Below are positions 32,403 to 44,798 of a DNA stretch of 64,000 nucleotides, one piece after another. This DNA comes from Salticus scenicus (lineage: Eukaryota > Arthropoda > Arachnida > Araneae > Salticidae). The position numbers and the translations under genes are program-made. Under the pieces are notes generated by a model. That model saw nothing but the letters and a program-made list of their open reading frames with translations. It was not told the DNA's origin and searched no databases. Position 1 is the first letter of the stretch. Every line of letters begins with the position of its first letter. The stretch lies in NCBI GenBank assembly GCA_963930645.1, contig OZ005653.1, positions 215,256,184 to 215,320,183 on the forward strand. The letters run 5' to 3'.

Positions 32403-34533
32403 TAAATAATAAAGTAGTCACCTACTGTGCCAAGAATATTCGATATTTTTCTTCAACAGAGAAAGTGAAAATTTCTAACTAATGCGCAATTGTCTTTACT
32501 ACGAAATACTGAAGCATGTTGGCTAAATAAATTAATTGTTAAAAGACAAAAGCAATGTTAAAAGCTTGTTTCTACATTGCAGAAATTTAACAGATTGAGC
32601 TTCGTTTAACTCTAAAGGAACTATTTATGACACGTCCGTTTCTTGAAAATAGCCGCAGGATTAAATTTTCAAACTACTCCTCCATCGCCGCGTGAAATTC
32701 TTAAACTATATTTCATGTCTAAATAAAGATTAAATATTACTAATATCAGTATCGTACAACTTTTCTTTCTTTTACTCATTTCTCTTAATCACAATTAACT
32801 TTCATACATTAAAAAAAAAAAAAAAAACATTATATACATATATATATATATAATTTTTAATATCTTACAAATTTTGATGGATAGCCCTTATACTATGATT
32901 AACGTTTCGTCCACTGTTTTTTTTTTTTTTTTTTTTTTTTTTGTTTGTTTGTGTGCTTTATTGTACTTCGTGTACAATATGTAGCTATTTTGTTTAAATA
33001 TTATATATTATTTACTATAAAAAATTATGCACCACAAAAAAATCAAAGATATTTTTTGTCTGGTAGTTATTTATCAATATTTAACTTAGTACATTCAATT
33101 CAATATATTTTAACAGACTCAAATACACATATAAATATATTACTTATCTATTTTCAAAATAGAAGCAAAACTGTAAGAAAAACCGAAAATTTATATTTAA
33201 AATTAAATAATTCTGTTCCATTATTTTCTTTAAATCTACATACATTTAAAAAAAAAAATAGCTAAAATTTTCGTTGCGAAAAAAAATTAATAAAGTCAAC
33301 TTATTCTTTTCCTGTGAAATATTTTGTTATAAATATTTAAGGAAAATATAAATGAATTGATAAAGATTAATAATAATAATAAATAAATAAATAAATGCGT
33401 TATTGAGTAAAGAATATTTCAATTACTCTTTGTGGCATCTAATTTCCTATTTTGAGTCTTTGAAGGAAATAAGAATTTCCTTTTCTCTAATCCCAAGTCA
33501 GTCATTTTATCTAAATCTATTTTTGCTCTGTAACGAATTCAGACATTATTTTTCATTTAATCACAATTTATGACATTTTTGTGACTGTTTGGAAAAGATC
33601 TGAGTTCTCTACATTCATGTCAGATTTACCATACTGAGATATATTTTTACTTTTATTTCTTTTTTAGCATTATCAAAAGATTGACGACATAAATATTTGT
33701 TTGTATTATGAAACTTTTCATTTCTGGCCTCGTTTCAGTATCTAAGCTTTTTTTTTTATTATTATTGTTATTCGTTTTATTTTACTACTTATTTATTTAG
33801 GTACCAAAAATTATATTTGAATAAAAAAAAACATTATTAGGAAATATAACTACGATTTACATACAGTAACTTGTACGCTTTTTTGGAACCAGAAATTTTT
33901 TATAGAAATTTTTAATAATCTTTTTAACAGTTTTTCTCGATTAATCATAAATACACTTTTTGTACAAAGAAGTATTGGTATTAAAAAACCGTATAAGTTG
34001 GCACCTATGCAAACCGATTCAAATGTTTATTATACAGTATGTTGATTTGTTTTACGACCCTCATATAAAATAGAAAGATACTTATAAATGATACTGATAT
34101 GAACCTCACATATAACATGTTGTCCAACTATTTGCTGGACAAAGAGATAGATTCTAAGATATTCAAAAAATATTTTCAACAAACTTAACTTTTTTTTTTT
34201 TTTAATTTCACTAGATTTTCGTTTTTAAGTGCCAGGTTATAACTCCGATTCGACATGGATATTCACACCGAAATCCGTTGTGAATACCCACTTCCGTTCG
34301 GAATCCGTTTAAAGCCGTAGGTGTGGACTAATGAAATTTAACGTGCAAAAAATAACCATAGAGTGAAACTACAAACCAAACTCTCAAAAATTACATTTTT
34401 AGAATAGAATCATTTGGTGACTATAGAAGTCCAAAACCCCTCTAAAAGTAATTTTTACTTTAAGAATTAATTTTAATAAATGCATGTTATTGTATTACTG
34501 GAAAAAAAAGCAGAGTATATTCATAAACTTTCC
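32403..34533. other. AT-rich intergenic stretch
   Basis: No supported gene in 2.1 kb. Poly(A) near 32811-32827 and poly(T) of about 28 bases near 32919-32942 are present. The 106-codon open frame at 32945-33265 has AT-driven composition and no recognised domain. Confidence 0.55.
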
Positions 34534-35995
34534 TAATACCGGGTGGTCAAAAACTTTGCAGAAACTTTAAAAATTCATGAAAACCAGAAAAATGATCGAA
34601 ATAAAAAATGATTTGCAGGGTTCGCATCGCAAGGTCATGAGATTTTTTTAAGACAGGAAAAAAAAATCCCATTTTTCTGCTTTTCGAAAAAAAAAAAAAA
34701 AAAAAAAAAAAAAATTCGAAAAGCAGTCGATAGGTGGCCCTGGTGCCAGCGACTTTCCTGGAAGTATACAATTTAGACGGCTATAAGTGCTTGTACTCCA
34801 AATCCACAATCAGTTCACAGCTGAAAACAGTGTATGTGAGCAAGGATGTTGATTGCTAAGGATAAAGCTTTGTTGGTGAAATTATTTTACATAAACAAAA
34901 AGTCAGCGACCATTGCCTTGCGTAAATTTCGATTACAAAATAATGTGAAAAATGGAAAGGGACCTTTAACGGTGAAAGATGTCATAAAGCTTGTTCAGAG
35001 ATTTGAATAAACAGGAACGCTGGAGGATCGTGTGAGGACTGGATGACCATGTTTAAAGAAAGCATGTGCCGTATTGCTGCCGATATGGAAGTGCTAGCGT
35101 CCGAATCAGCTGCAAGACCAGCAGCGCTCGTGAAGTTTCCAGACGCTTGAGCTTACCACTATCCTCGGTACGCAATATTCTGCATGGAATCCTTGACTTA
35201 CAGTGTACAGTCATGCCCTGACCTTTTACCCGCCGATACCGTAAAAAGGGAAGCATTTGCGAGGTGAGCTTTCTCGAAAATCGAAATAAACCCTCTTGGT
35301 TTTTTAACATATTGTGAACATATGAAGCTCATTTTTCGATTTATAGCAACATTAATAACCATAACTGTCGCATTTGGACAACGTCTAATCGAAGTGAGTA
35401 CACCCAGAAACCACTGCATTCCCCTAAAGTGACAGTGTTGTGAGGGTTCACAGTTTCATTCATAATAGGACCTTTTTTCTTCGAAACGCAGTGCCCTATA
35501 AATGGGTGGAAAATGATCTTTATTTAAAGCTTCTGCGCGAGAAGGTTTTGCCATGTTTGCGTGAAAGTCATGCGCTTACAACTTTTATGCACTTACAACT
35601 TTTATTGCACTGTCACTTTTATGCAGGATGGAGCAACCAGCCACACTACTACTCCAATCAAGGAATTTTTGGTACAAACATTCAGGGAAGACAGAATAAT
35701 TAGCAGGCGTTGTAGGTTCACACGGCCTCCTTGGTCTCTAGATTTAACAGCAATAGACTTTTGGTTATGAATATATTTAAAATCTCAGGTATGTCTTTCC
35801 GGTTTATCCAATATATTGGTGTTGAAAGATGCGATCCGCCAAGAGGTGTCATGTATACATCCAGGCATTCTGCATTCTGCCGTTGCTGGATTTGTAACTC
35901 GACTACAATGTGTTATCCCTAGTGATGATGTTCATGTAGAACGTCTGTTATAACAAAGATTTTGAGGCATTCTTTTTGTTATTTGCATACATATT

Positions 35996-36034
<39 letters not shown>

Positions 36035-36206
36035 TGTACCACAGCGCTACCTATAAGCTGCTTTTCGTATTATTATTTTTTACTGTCTTTAAACAAATTC
36101 CCATAACCTAGTGATGCTAACCCTGCAAACCATTTTTTATTTCGATCATTTTTCAGTTTTTATGATTTTTTAAGGTTTGTACGGAATTTTTACGCATTCA
36201 GTATTA
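34534..36206 (+). mobile_element. Tc1/mariner-superfamily element (DUF4817 type), decayed
   Basis: The left end TAATACCGGGTGGTCAAAAAC and the reversed right end TAATACTGAATGCG match as imperfect inverted repeats of about 100 bp. The best part is AAAAATGATCGAAATAAAAAATG followed by (A/G)TTTGCAGGGTT. TA flanks both ends. One broken transposase lies inside on the plus strand. Two internal homopolymers (A about 30 near 34687-34713, T about 32 near 36000-36031) lie in the terminal regions. Confidence 0.85.
34846..35953 (+). pseudogene. Tc1/mariner-type transposase pseudogene
   Basis: It starts MLIAKDKALLVKLFYINKKS and ATIALRKFRLQNNVK, the DUF4817-type helix-turn-helix seen in arthropod Tc1/mariner transposases. 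It then has an in-frame stop (TGA at about 35008), frameshifts, and YEAHFS where the family has a W-T-D-E-A-H-F core. The TGG is now TGA and the aspartate codon reads TAT, so the first catalytic residue is lost. FMQDGATSHTTT and PPWSLDLTAIDFWL preserve the later acidic positions. The element is dead but its class is clear. Confidence 0.85.
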
Positions 36207-36854
36207 CCAAATTTCACGTACAAAGAGCCATGTTATAAAATATTAATTACAATAACATCAATAATGTTAAAAATTGAAGATATATTCATTTATTTGGTAA
36301 TCTTTATTGAATTAAAAAGTTCCATGCATGTTTCTTAAAATGTTTTCATAATATACTATTACACACTTTAAAGTTTATTCCATTATTTTTAAACCCTCTA
36401 TATAAATAAATAAAATATAATTGCTAATCAGTTAAAATTTAATGACTTTTTAAAATATATATCTAAAAGTTCTTAAAGTTCTCTTTTTAACAAAGTTTCT
36501 GTATATATTAAAAAATAAATATATATTAATATGATTTTATAGAGAAAAGTTTTGGTCAAAGAATTTAAACTCCATCCGAAATAAAGCATGCCGAAGGCAA
36601 TTTCGGCAAAACTTTTCAACCATCCCATGATTTAATTTTCCAAATTGGAGACTATTTTGCCCCTACATACGTTTAAGTTAAATAGCAAATAAGAAATGGA
36701 AAGTGTATGTCAAAATCAATAATAAAGGAAAAGTTCTCGAAACTTATGAAAAATATGTCGAATTGTAAATTAGAAATTACATATTTCTTTTTTTTTTATT
36801 ATTATACTATTTTTTTCTATCTTTCGCTTACATATATATATATGTTTATTCCAT
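36207..36854. other. AT-rich spacer
   Basis: Nothing recognised. Confidence 0.5.
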
Positions 36855-37321
36855 AATATCCTTTATAGCACTTTCAGCAAAGTTAAAAAGTGCTTATGAC
36901 TTTGGTCGGTCTCTCTGTCTGCTGTCCGCCTGTCGATCCCCTTATTACTGTCCGTAAATATTTTCAGAAATTCTTCAATATATGCTATTCAAATTTACTA
37001 TGCATATATCCTATTTAAAATAGTATCAGTTGCAGATTTAGTATGTGTGCAGAGATACCCAAAAGCATTGTATCTTACGAGAGGTACTTTTGTTAACCAT
37101 ATTTAATTACATTTAATATTTAACCATATTTATTTTATTTACTATGCATATTTCCTATTTAAAATAGTATCAGTAGCACATTTGGTATGTGTACAGAAAT
37201 ACCCAAAAAGTTGCATCTTACGGGAGGTATTTTTATTAACCATATTTAAATAACTTTCTACTATACAGAACGTATGAAAATTGACATTTATCGTTCATAT
37301 ATGATTAATATATATATATAT
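36855..37321 (+). repeat. Diverged foldback-arm unit, left piece
   Basis: AGCACTTTCAGCAAAGTTAAAAAG, a GTCTG-type run, ATTTACTATGCATAT and a repeated TATTTAAAATAGTATCAGT match the ~620-bp unit of the 44-56 kb foldback arms, but with much divergence. It contains a partial internal duplication (37000-37090 and 37140-37230). Confidence 0.65.
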
Positions 37322-37325
37322 ATAT

Positions 37326-37998
37326 GAGGAGCAAACATTCAAACCGTGTTTTCTCCAAAAAAAAAAAAAAAAATTGAGTTAGTGATTTGTCTGTGAACTC
37401 AACATTAAATAGCACAAAATTATACTATTATTTTAAACCAAAATAATTTTTATCACATTATAAATGCTTTAGAAAGTTAGGGTTTCAATCAAACAGTGTT
37501 TCCTCCAGAGCCTGTTTTCAGTCAAACTGTGATTTCTCCAGCCAACCAAGTCAGTACTGCTCTTTCTGGTCGCGTGACTCGTACATGTACCAGCTTTTTA
37601 TGTTTGTTTTTTCGTTAGTTCTATCTTATTTTGTTCGTTTTAGAGGCGTGTACTTTATTATTATTATTATTATTATTATTTTCAAATGGAATAATTAATA
37701 GATGGTGTATTAGTGAGTACTTCTAATTATGGAACTAGAAAAATACAGAGAATTGGTGGAAAAAGAAAAGAAGCGAAAAAGAAACGATATTCAGCACCTT
37801 TAGATAACAACATTTATGCTCCATGCAAACATTCTATTAATAAATACTTTTTCATGCACTGATGTTAGACCTAATGACGTTAAGAAGTTTCGGGGTAGAC
37901 TTTACGAAATTCCGGACAAACAGCGACAAGATTTTATTATAGCCTCATTGGTTGTTACAAAAAATTTAACTCGACGTAGACCTAATAACACCCCCCCC

Positions 37999-38033
<35 letters not shown>

Positions 38034-38961
38034 GCAATCATCTGGCTTACAGCATGCATTTTCTGCTTCTTATTTTATTACTAGTAGCAGTGGTAGGAGA
38101 ATTCCTGTGTGTAAAAACAATTTCATGGCTATAACTAAAATAGGTCGTACAATGCTAGCCAATATTGTTACTAAGGTACATGCTGGTGAACCTATTGAGG
38201 AAAAGAGAGCAGGGGATAGAAAAAGCCACTTAAGCATTAATTAAAAAAAAAAAAAAAAAAAAGGTAAGAGAATTCATCTCAAACTTAAAGGCATCAGAAT
38301 GACATAGACAAACTTTTACAATTGATGTATGGTGAAGAGTGAAAAAATCAGCCTGTTTTTAAATGGTTTAAAGATATCATTACTAATAACTTTCATGTAG
38401 AATATGAAGAAACAGAGGAAGCATGAAATTGCTTAAGTGAAGATATTGGTTTAAAAATTTAAATTTCAAATTGGCTTAAAAATTTTAGTTCTTCCCTACA
38501 ATTTGCATGATGAGTTTTCACGCGTAAATATTTAATTTAACTTTATAATTACATAACAAAATCTGTTCTGTTAACTACATTAAAAATGTTATTTCATCAA
38601 TATTCGAGCTACATACTTTTTCATTCCAAAAATGCTTTGTCCACATTGGAAACATTCAAAACATGTTTTCTCCTCTGTGTTTCGGTCAAAACATGCTTTC
38701 TCCACATTGGAAACATTCAAAACATGCTTTCTCCTCTGTGTTTCGGTCAAAACATGCTTTCTCCAAATTTCAAATACATTTTTCTAATTAACTCTAAGTT
38801 TATTAGGTAAAGTAGGCCTACAGATCTTCCTAGTAACCAATAATACAACTAAACAAATGATAATTAGGGTCTAAGAAGGGTTAATTTTAATTTATCAGTT
38901 TTTTGTGTTTCCTGAAAAATTGCATTCGAAGGAGAAAACACGGTTTGAATGTTTGCTCCTC
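37326..38961 (+). mobile_element. Sola-like DNA transposon, copy 2 (internally deleted)
   Basis: It has the same 31-bp GAGGAGC-starting inverted ends as copy 1 (9821-12405) and is flanked by ATAT (37322-37325 and 38962-38965). It is about 950 bp shorter. The transposase middle is deleted between GGCATCAGAA and ATGACATAGACAAAC. A ~57-bp subterminal block (GTGTTTCGGTCAAAACATGC) is tandemly duplicated near 38655-38765. It lies in an (AT)n stretch within old foldback-arm sequence. Confidence 0.9.
37730..38430 (+). pseudogene. Deleted transposase of Sola-like copy 2
   Basis: ATG at 37730 begins MELEKYRELVEKEKK, the start lost in copy 1. Frameshifts follow, then the segment TFSCTDVRPNDVKKFRGRL and HAFSASYFITSSSGRRIPVC. 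The coding text is interrupted by a C-run followed by about 30 A near 38000-38030, where copy 1 has only CAACCC and eight A. The central catalytic part is missing. The C terminus resumes at LMYGEE followed by a TGA where copy 1 has TGG. Confidence 0.8.
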
Positions 38962-38965
38962 ATAT

Positions 38966-39900
38966 ATATATGCGTATGATTAGAATTAAGGTTTACAGGA
39001 TCACAGAAAAATATTCTGATTTTTGAAGTTCTATTACTGGAAATTGCAGCAACTGCATTCTTATTTATATTTTAAGTTTTAACACTTTCCAATAATGTTT
39101 AAGAATGATTACCAATTAATTTTATGTATCATTCTGTCCTTCTGTGTTTTTCCCCGCCCGTCTATTTGTCCGTACTCTAAAGTCTGTAACTATTTTCAGA
39201 ATTCTTTTAAATTGATATAAGTTATTCAAGTTCACTACGGCATGCCCCCCATTGAAAACTGTATGAATAGCAGGACTGGGTATGCACAGGGGTCCACAAA
39301 TGAATATCACTGATTTATATTCTATGCGAGAGACAGTTTTATAAATAATATTTAAATACCATTGCAGTGCACAAATCATAATGAATTTCGCATTAATTAT
39401 TCATACGAACAGAACGTGTTTTCTTAAAGTTATAACAGGATTAAAATTGAGATTTACAGGGCTAAAGCAAAATATTCAGATAAATTCAGGACTATTGTTG
39501 AAAATTTCTGCAATAGCACGTTCCTTTATGTTAAGTATTTTTAACACTTCCCAATAACATATAAGAGTGATTATTAATTGAAATAGTATATAGACAGTCT
39601 TCTTATTCGTCTGTTTGTCCACTTGCTGATTTCCTTTACTATTTTAAGAATGTTTTAAAGTTCATTTATATTATAGAATTTCACTGTGCTTGTTTATTGA
39701 AAATTGTATAAATAATGAAAGTGGTTTGCGTACTGATATTTTCAAAATATTTGCGAGGCATTACTTTATGTTGCAGGCCTATTTTTATAGCTTAATTAAA
39801 TATATTTGTGCTTCACACATCATAAGGAAATTAATATAAATTTTCAATATGCACTAAACTATTCTTCCTGTAAAATAAGATATAATTAGACGATCTGACT
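38966..39900 (+). repeat. Diverged foldback-arm unit, right piece
   Basis: It continues the 36855 repeat after the transposon. TTTTAACACTTTCCAATAATG occurs near 39077, a second TTTTTAACACTTCCCAATAAC near 39539, with CGTCTATTTGTCCG, TTATTCAAGTTCACTA and GTATGCACAGGGG. These are recognisable versions of the ~620-bp arm unit. No opposing arm is present nearby, so this is a fragment of an older element or another array. Confidence 0.65.
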
Positions 39901-41279
39901 GGTTTGCAGAGACCAACAAAGCAGTTCGGATTCAAAATTCACTCTAAAGAATTTTAATAAAAATCAGAGTGTTGACCATTAAATTATACGACTATTGTAT
40001 AACCACGTTTCTCGAAACTAGCTTTGAGAACGAGTCCGATGGCTTCTTCGAGGAGTGCCAAATTAACCAACAGGTTAATTTGGCAAACATCTATTAGCAA
40101 ACATCCAGTCCCTTATTACTACTTTCGCTCAATCACCCCCTATTTTAGCGTTATAAGTTATAGCGTTTTGAAATCGTAACTTTAATTATAATCACCCTGT
40201 ATTTCTAATTTTAGAGAACCAGAAAGGGACTATTCGTTTTAGATGAAGGTGGTATATTTTTTTTTCACAGTGTACATGGTCAAATAGTTTTATTTCTCTT
40301 AAAAATATCAACTGATATGAAGGTTTTAGGGTAAATAGCCGTATGCGAAAAAAGGATGATGGCTTGTGATATAGCTTTTTGAACGAGTAACTCGTGATGT
40401 TGAATGCTGCATTTCGTTAACTTCTGAAGTTAACTATTCCTTTAACCTAAGCTCAATATTTTTATACAACTAAAATACACTGACTTATATGGAAGGTTCC
40501 TTTGAACTGGACTCATAATTTCAGTGCATGTTGTTAATTATGACATAAGCAAAATATGAAATCGTAATTAATAGAAAATGAGAAAAAAATCATTAGTTGA
40601 TTAAAATTTGAATATGATTTGTAACTGTGATATTAATTCTTTATTGTTGTTCATACACAACAACTGCGGTATCTTCCAGCTTAAATTTATTTCTATTAGA
40701 ATATATGAAATTCTCAAAATATGTCTTTCAAATACTTTTTTCTTTTCATTCTCTCTTAAAGAAAAAAAAAATTGATTTCGCTCAAAATTTTATACAAGTA
40801 CAATAATATACGAAGATAATTCTATGCATTTTAAGCTGTTCCTCATATACCAAAACATTTCTACGTTGGTTGCAGAATTATGTAGCGTCAGCGTGCCGGT
40901 TTGGGAGAAACATTTCATTAAAAACAATAATGGTACGATAATAATAACTTACCATGACCGGGAACGTATAAAGTTCACCTTATCGCGCATTATACGCTAA
41001 TTCTTCGTTCTATTTTGTGCAGATTAAAACATAATCTATATTTCATTGACTCATTTTTGTAGTTCTTCCTTATGAAAATGCACATGAGTGTACATCTCCA
41101 ATCTGTTTTTAAAATATCCTCATAGATTTATTGCATTATATTAAATATCCTAATGCTTAAATATTTTTCCCGGATAAATGTTTTGAAGCTTCTTTCATTC
41201 ACGGATGAAAATAGTTTTATACAGAAACATTTTTATTTGAATAAAAAATCGCAAAAAAAATGAATGAGGTAATACTTTT
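39901..41279. other. AT-rich intergenic stretch
   Basis: No supported gene or element ends in about 1.4 kb. Confidence 0.5.
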
Positions 41280-42007
41280 TAACAGAAAATGTGGGGGAAA
41301 ATTGTCTTTTTTACTTTCATTACACGGCTAAAACGCTGAAAAAACTTTCGATATCCACTTTTTAGCTGATTTGCATGTTTTAAGGCCTCTTGATTCCAAA
41401 ACAATTGGTCAATGTGCATGTATATCTATGTATATGTATGTGTAGGGAGTATTCTGGCTATAATATCTAAAACAAAGTATGATAAAATGATGAAAGTTTA
41501 TAATTATGACAGATCTGGTATACAGATGATTTTGCAAAATTTTGGTGCAAATTATAAAATCGAAACTGCGATATGGAAAACCAAAGTCTTTACCTCCAAA
41601 AAGGTTGTAACGTTTTTCCTAAAAAACTGCTGTATAAACCTCCTTTCAGATGTCTATTCTTGGTATTAGTTGACTGCTTCAAGAAAATTGAAAGACGTCC
41701 TAAATAAGTTGGTAAACTTTATGCTTTGGAATTAGGTTCCTTAACAAATGCCTTTAAGATTTTTTTTAACTCGACATATTAACTCCCTCTTAAATATACT
41801 TTCTAATAACATTGTTGTTTTCCGCTGAAGAGATGAGTTTGCCGTAGGTGAAAGTCAAAAGAGGGAGAGAAAGTCGGTATCTCAAAAACGGCTGTAACGA
41901 TTTTCTTTAAATTTTCTACATAAACACCTTTTTAGATTTTCTATTTTACGTATTACATTTTTTTACAGAAAAATTTATAAGTGACCTGATTAGGTAGTTC
42001 AGAATTT

Positions 42008-42050
<43 letters not shown>

Positions 42051-42200
42051 CACCCGATTTTTTTTAAACTCGCTATATAAACGCTCTTTTATATGTCATG
42101 ACGACGTATGTATTAGTTTCTTACAACCAGAAAAGTTTTCAACTTCTGATTAGTAAGATCATTTCTATGTGTTTTGATCACCCTATCTCAAAAGATTGTA
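41280..42200 (+). repeat. Dispersed repeat, possibly family B; contains degenerate tandem blocks
   Basis: TTAGCTGATTTGCATGTTTTAAGG resembles GATGGATTTGCACGTTTTGAGAG of the 16.3-kb copy. A block like GGTTGTAACGTTTTTCCTAAA, followed by (T/A)ATAAAC(C/A)CC..., recurs near 41600, 41890 and 42045. A poly(A) run of about 36 bases follows 42011. Weak similarity only. Confidence 0.4.
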
Positions 42201-42269
42201 TAATAACATGTGTAGTGATGATTAATAAATGTATAAATGTCATGTAGTTGTTACACACCTTCTTCTTCT

Positions 42270-42313
<44 letters not shown>

Positions 42314-42438
42314 AAAGCATAGTTGCCAACCTTTTTTAACGTTTAAATCAGATTTATCGCCACTATTTTTTAAAGGAGTATATCGCATATATTTTCGACT
42401 ACTAAATAAGCTGAAAATAACTATAAAATTTTTCCAGT

Positions 42439-42660
42439 ATTAACCCTTTCCCTGCTACTGACGAGTCATCTCGTCAGTCGTCTGCTTGCTATAACTCGCC
42501 ACTGACAAGATAACTCGTTTCCAGTGTTTGCTCAATTCTCACTCATGATGTCACCAGCTGTGTGATAACACCTGTGTGTCACACCCTTAGCTAGCGATTA
42601 GTTATAAAGCGACTTGGCACTTGGCACTTATATTAAAAGGGATGATGATAATGCAGTGCT
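42439..42660. mobile_element. Possible piggyBac-like end
   Basis: TTAACCCTTTCCCTGCTACTG is followed by a perfect short hairpin ACTGACGAGTCATCTCGTCAGT and then CACTGACAAGATAACTCG variants. TTAACCCTTT suits piggyBac. No matching second end was found. Confidence 0.35.
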
Positions 42661-43370
42661 TAACGAAAAAAAAATGCTGCCTTTTTTTTTTTTTTTTTTT
42701 AATAATGAAACAACTATTTTTTGCATTCCATTTTGCAGTTAGGGATTCTATGGAACTCGACATTCTTTACAAAGACCAATTAAACAAAATAGTTTAACAA
42801 TCGTTCGTGTAAGCAAATTACCATTAATGTCTTCTGTCCCTATGAAAAACAAAAATAACTATATTGCGTTAAATTTAAAGTCGAATAAAATTTAAATTGT
42901 GGTGATACATCATCTAATGAAAATAATTAAAATATATTAGTTTTATAATAACAAAAGTAAACTAAAATATAATCATTTTTATCATTTTCTGTAAGATTTT
43001 TATTATTATTATTTATTTATTTGTTTATTTTATACGCATAGGAAATTTTTATTCATAAAGTAGTAAGAGACTAAAATAATAGGAAAAAAAAAAAAAAAAA
43101 CCCTAATTTGAATCCACTCAGTTGTATTTTGGAATAATTATTTATTTAAATACTTGATTATACGTACCGTGTAAATAATAATAATAACAATTACAAGGTG
43201 TTATTGTACTCATAAAGGTGAACAATATTTATTATAAAATCTATGCCACACTTCATTTTCAGTTTCAGAAATGAGTTACTTCAAAATATGACTAGTAAGC
43301 GCAAGTCGCTACTTTTGACGTAATTTCTCTCATACCAGAGATCTAGAATATCTTCTGAACATGACTGTCA

Positions 43371-43661
43371 GTAATTCTGCTTACACAAATATCCAGTGAA
43401 AAATCATCATTTATGGCTTATAAAGATCTAACCAAAAAGAGTACATTCTTCTTAAAAAGTAGCACATATTCATACTGGATTAATACCATCGTCCGAAACG
43501 ACTTCGTGGAAACTACTATGGATTACACCAACCATAGAGGAATTGGCTGTTGTACATTTAGAGTATGGCTACGTAATAGAGATGAACACGAAGATTACAC
43601 CATGAGCAATTATCAGGGCTTCGCTTTCCAAGCCTTCTCCATTGTTGTTAAAAGACTGTGA
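43371..43661 (+). CDS. Possible unrecognised exon or small protein
   Basis: An open frame that is less AT-biased than its neighbourhood. From the methionine at 43413 it reads 82 residues (MAYKDLTKKS ... FVETTMDYTNHRGIGC ... FSIVVKRL) to a TGA. Residue use is balanced and not homopolymer-driven. The bases CTTACACAAATATCCAG just before could be a splice acceptor (43384-43400). I do not recognise any domain. It could be a chance frame or part of an undetected repeat. Confidence 0.25.
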   Translation, partial: VILLTQISSEKSSFMAYKDLTKKSTFFLKSSTYSYWINTIVRNDFVETTMDYTNHRGIGCCTFRVWLRNRDEHEDYTMSNYQGFAFQAFSIVVKRL

Positions 43662-43789
43662 TAAACCTGCTTTTTTTCTGGCTCAAAACTGCACAGTAAA
43701 TGGTATATAAATATATACTGATATAATTTTTTTTTTACATCAGTAAGATAAAACGATATAAAAATAATAATAATGGAGGAATATGCAGT

Positions 43790-44260
43790 AAAAAAATATT
43801 ACATATAAAATTTAGAGTTTTCAGTCTCTAAAATTGCAGTATATGCTCTTATTAGTGGCCAAAAAACGCAGCATTTCTTGCTTATGTCTTGTAATTCGTG
43901 GTGCTCCGTTGACGTCAACTTTTAAACACCGAAGGTTATAAATATTAAGATTTATACTCTAATATTTATATTAATCTTTGCATAACTTTGTGTTTTTAAA
44001 AATCAGAAGATTTTTTTGGCAACTTAAAAGCTATTATGTAAATTTTAATACATGTTTTCTGCACCTCTAATATAAAACTTTCGAAGCATCGACATTTTGT
44101 ATTAGTATTAAAGCCAAGAAATGAATAGCATTCGTTTAAGAAGCATATAAAATATAAAGGCAAAAAATAATGCAGCTATTTCGGCAGGAATTTATAAAAC
44201 ACTTTAAATTTATTTATTAATAATGATTAAACATTACAGGTAGAAGTTTTAAAATTTTAC
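43790..44260 (+). repeat. Dispersed repeat, copy 1 (partner at 61690-62215)
   Basis: CTTATGTCTTGTAATTCGTG, a TTATTAGTGG block and GAAGCATATAAAATATAAAGG followed by GCAGCTATTT match 61790-62190 in the same order and orientation. They are diverged and separated by homopolymer tracts in the partner. Confidence 0.5.
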
Positions 44261-44315
44261 TATAGTAATAATAATATTCTAGCAATGAGTTGACAAAGAA
44301 GGTTTCTTAATATAT

Positions 44316-44790
44316 AAGGTCATTGTGCCTAAATGCGATAACCCATAAATGCGACAAAGTTCTTCTACTGAAAATCTAAATGCTTAAATCACAAACTTAT
44401 AAATCATAATGGAACATACACATTTCAAGGACGGTTCGCGAAACTTTTCATTAAATATTAAAGGTTTTTTCTATTAGAATTTTCTTTTGCAGTAAACATT
44501 GTCCATTATGGCTTTCCGACGTCTTTTCCTAATTGCGATAAAATATTTTCAAATAGTAATTTTATCCTTTCATCTTTCAAGATCAAATAACCACTGTTAC
44601 GTCATGTGCTTGAATACCCTTCATACCTACCAGAAGAAAATAAAAAAAAATACTACATTTTTTTAAAAAGAGGGGTTTAAAATTTTTATCGCATTTAAGG
44701 GTCTGTTTACACCATTTTCCTAAATGCGACAAATTTTATCCCTTAAATGCGGCGAATTTTACAGTTGATATATTAAGGGAAGTTTAAGCA
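44316..44790 (+). repeat. Left terminal zone with TAAATGCGA motifs
   Basis: TAAATGCGA or its close variants occur at about 44330, 44346, 44731 and 44755 (GCGGC variant), with the reverse form TCGCATTTA near 44689 and a weaker AATTGCGATAA near 44530. Clustered short motifs at a transposon end often bind its transposase. Confidence 0.75.
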
Positions 44791-44798
44791 TTTTTTCC

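Noticed and set aside
35053..35419. Minus-strand frames of 73-85 codons
   Set aside because: Antisense of the Tc1/mariner transposase pseudogene at 34846-35953.
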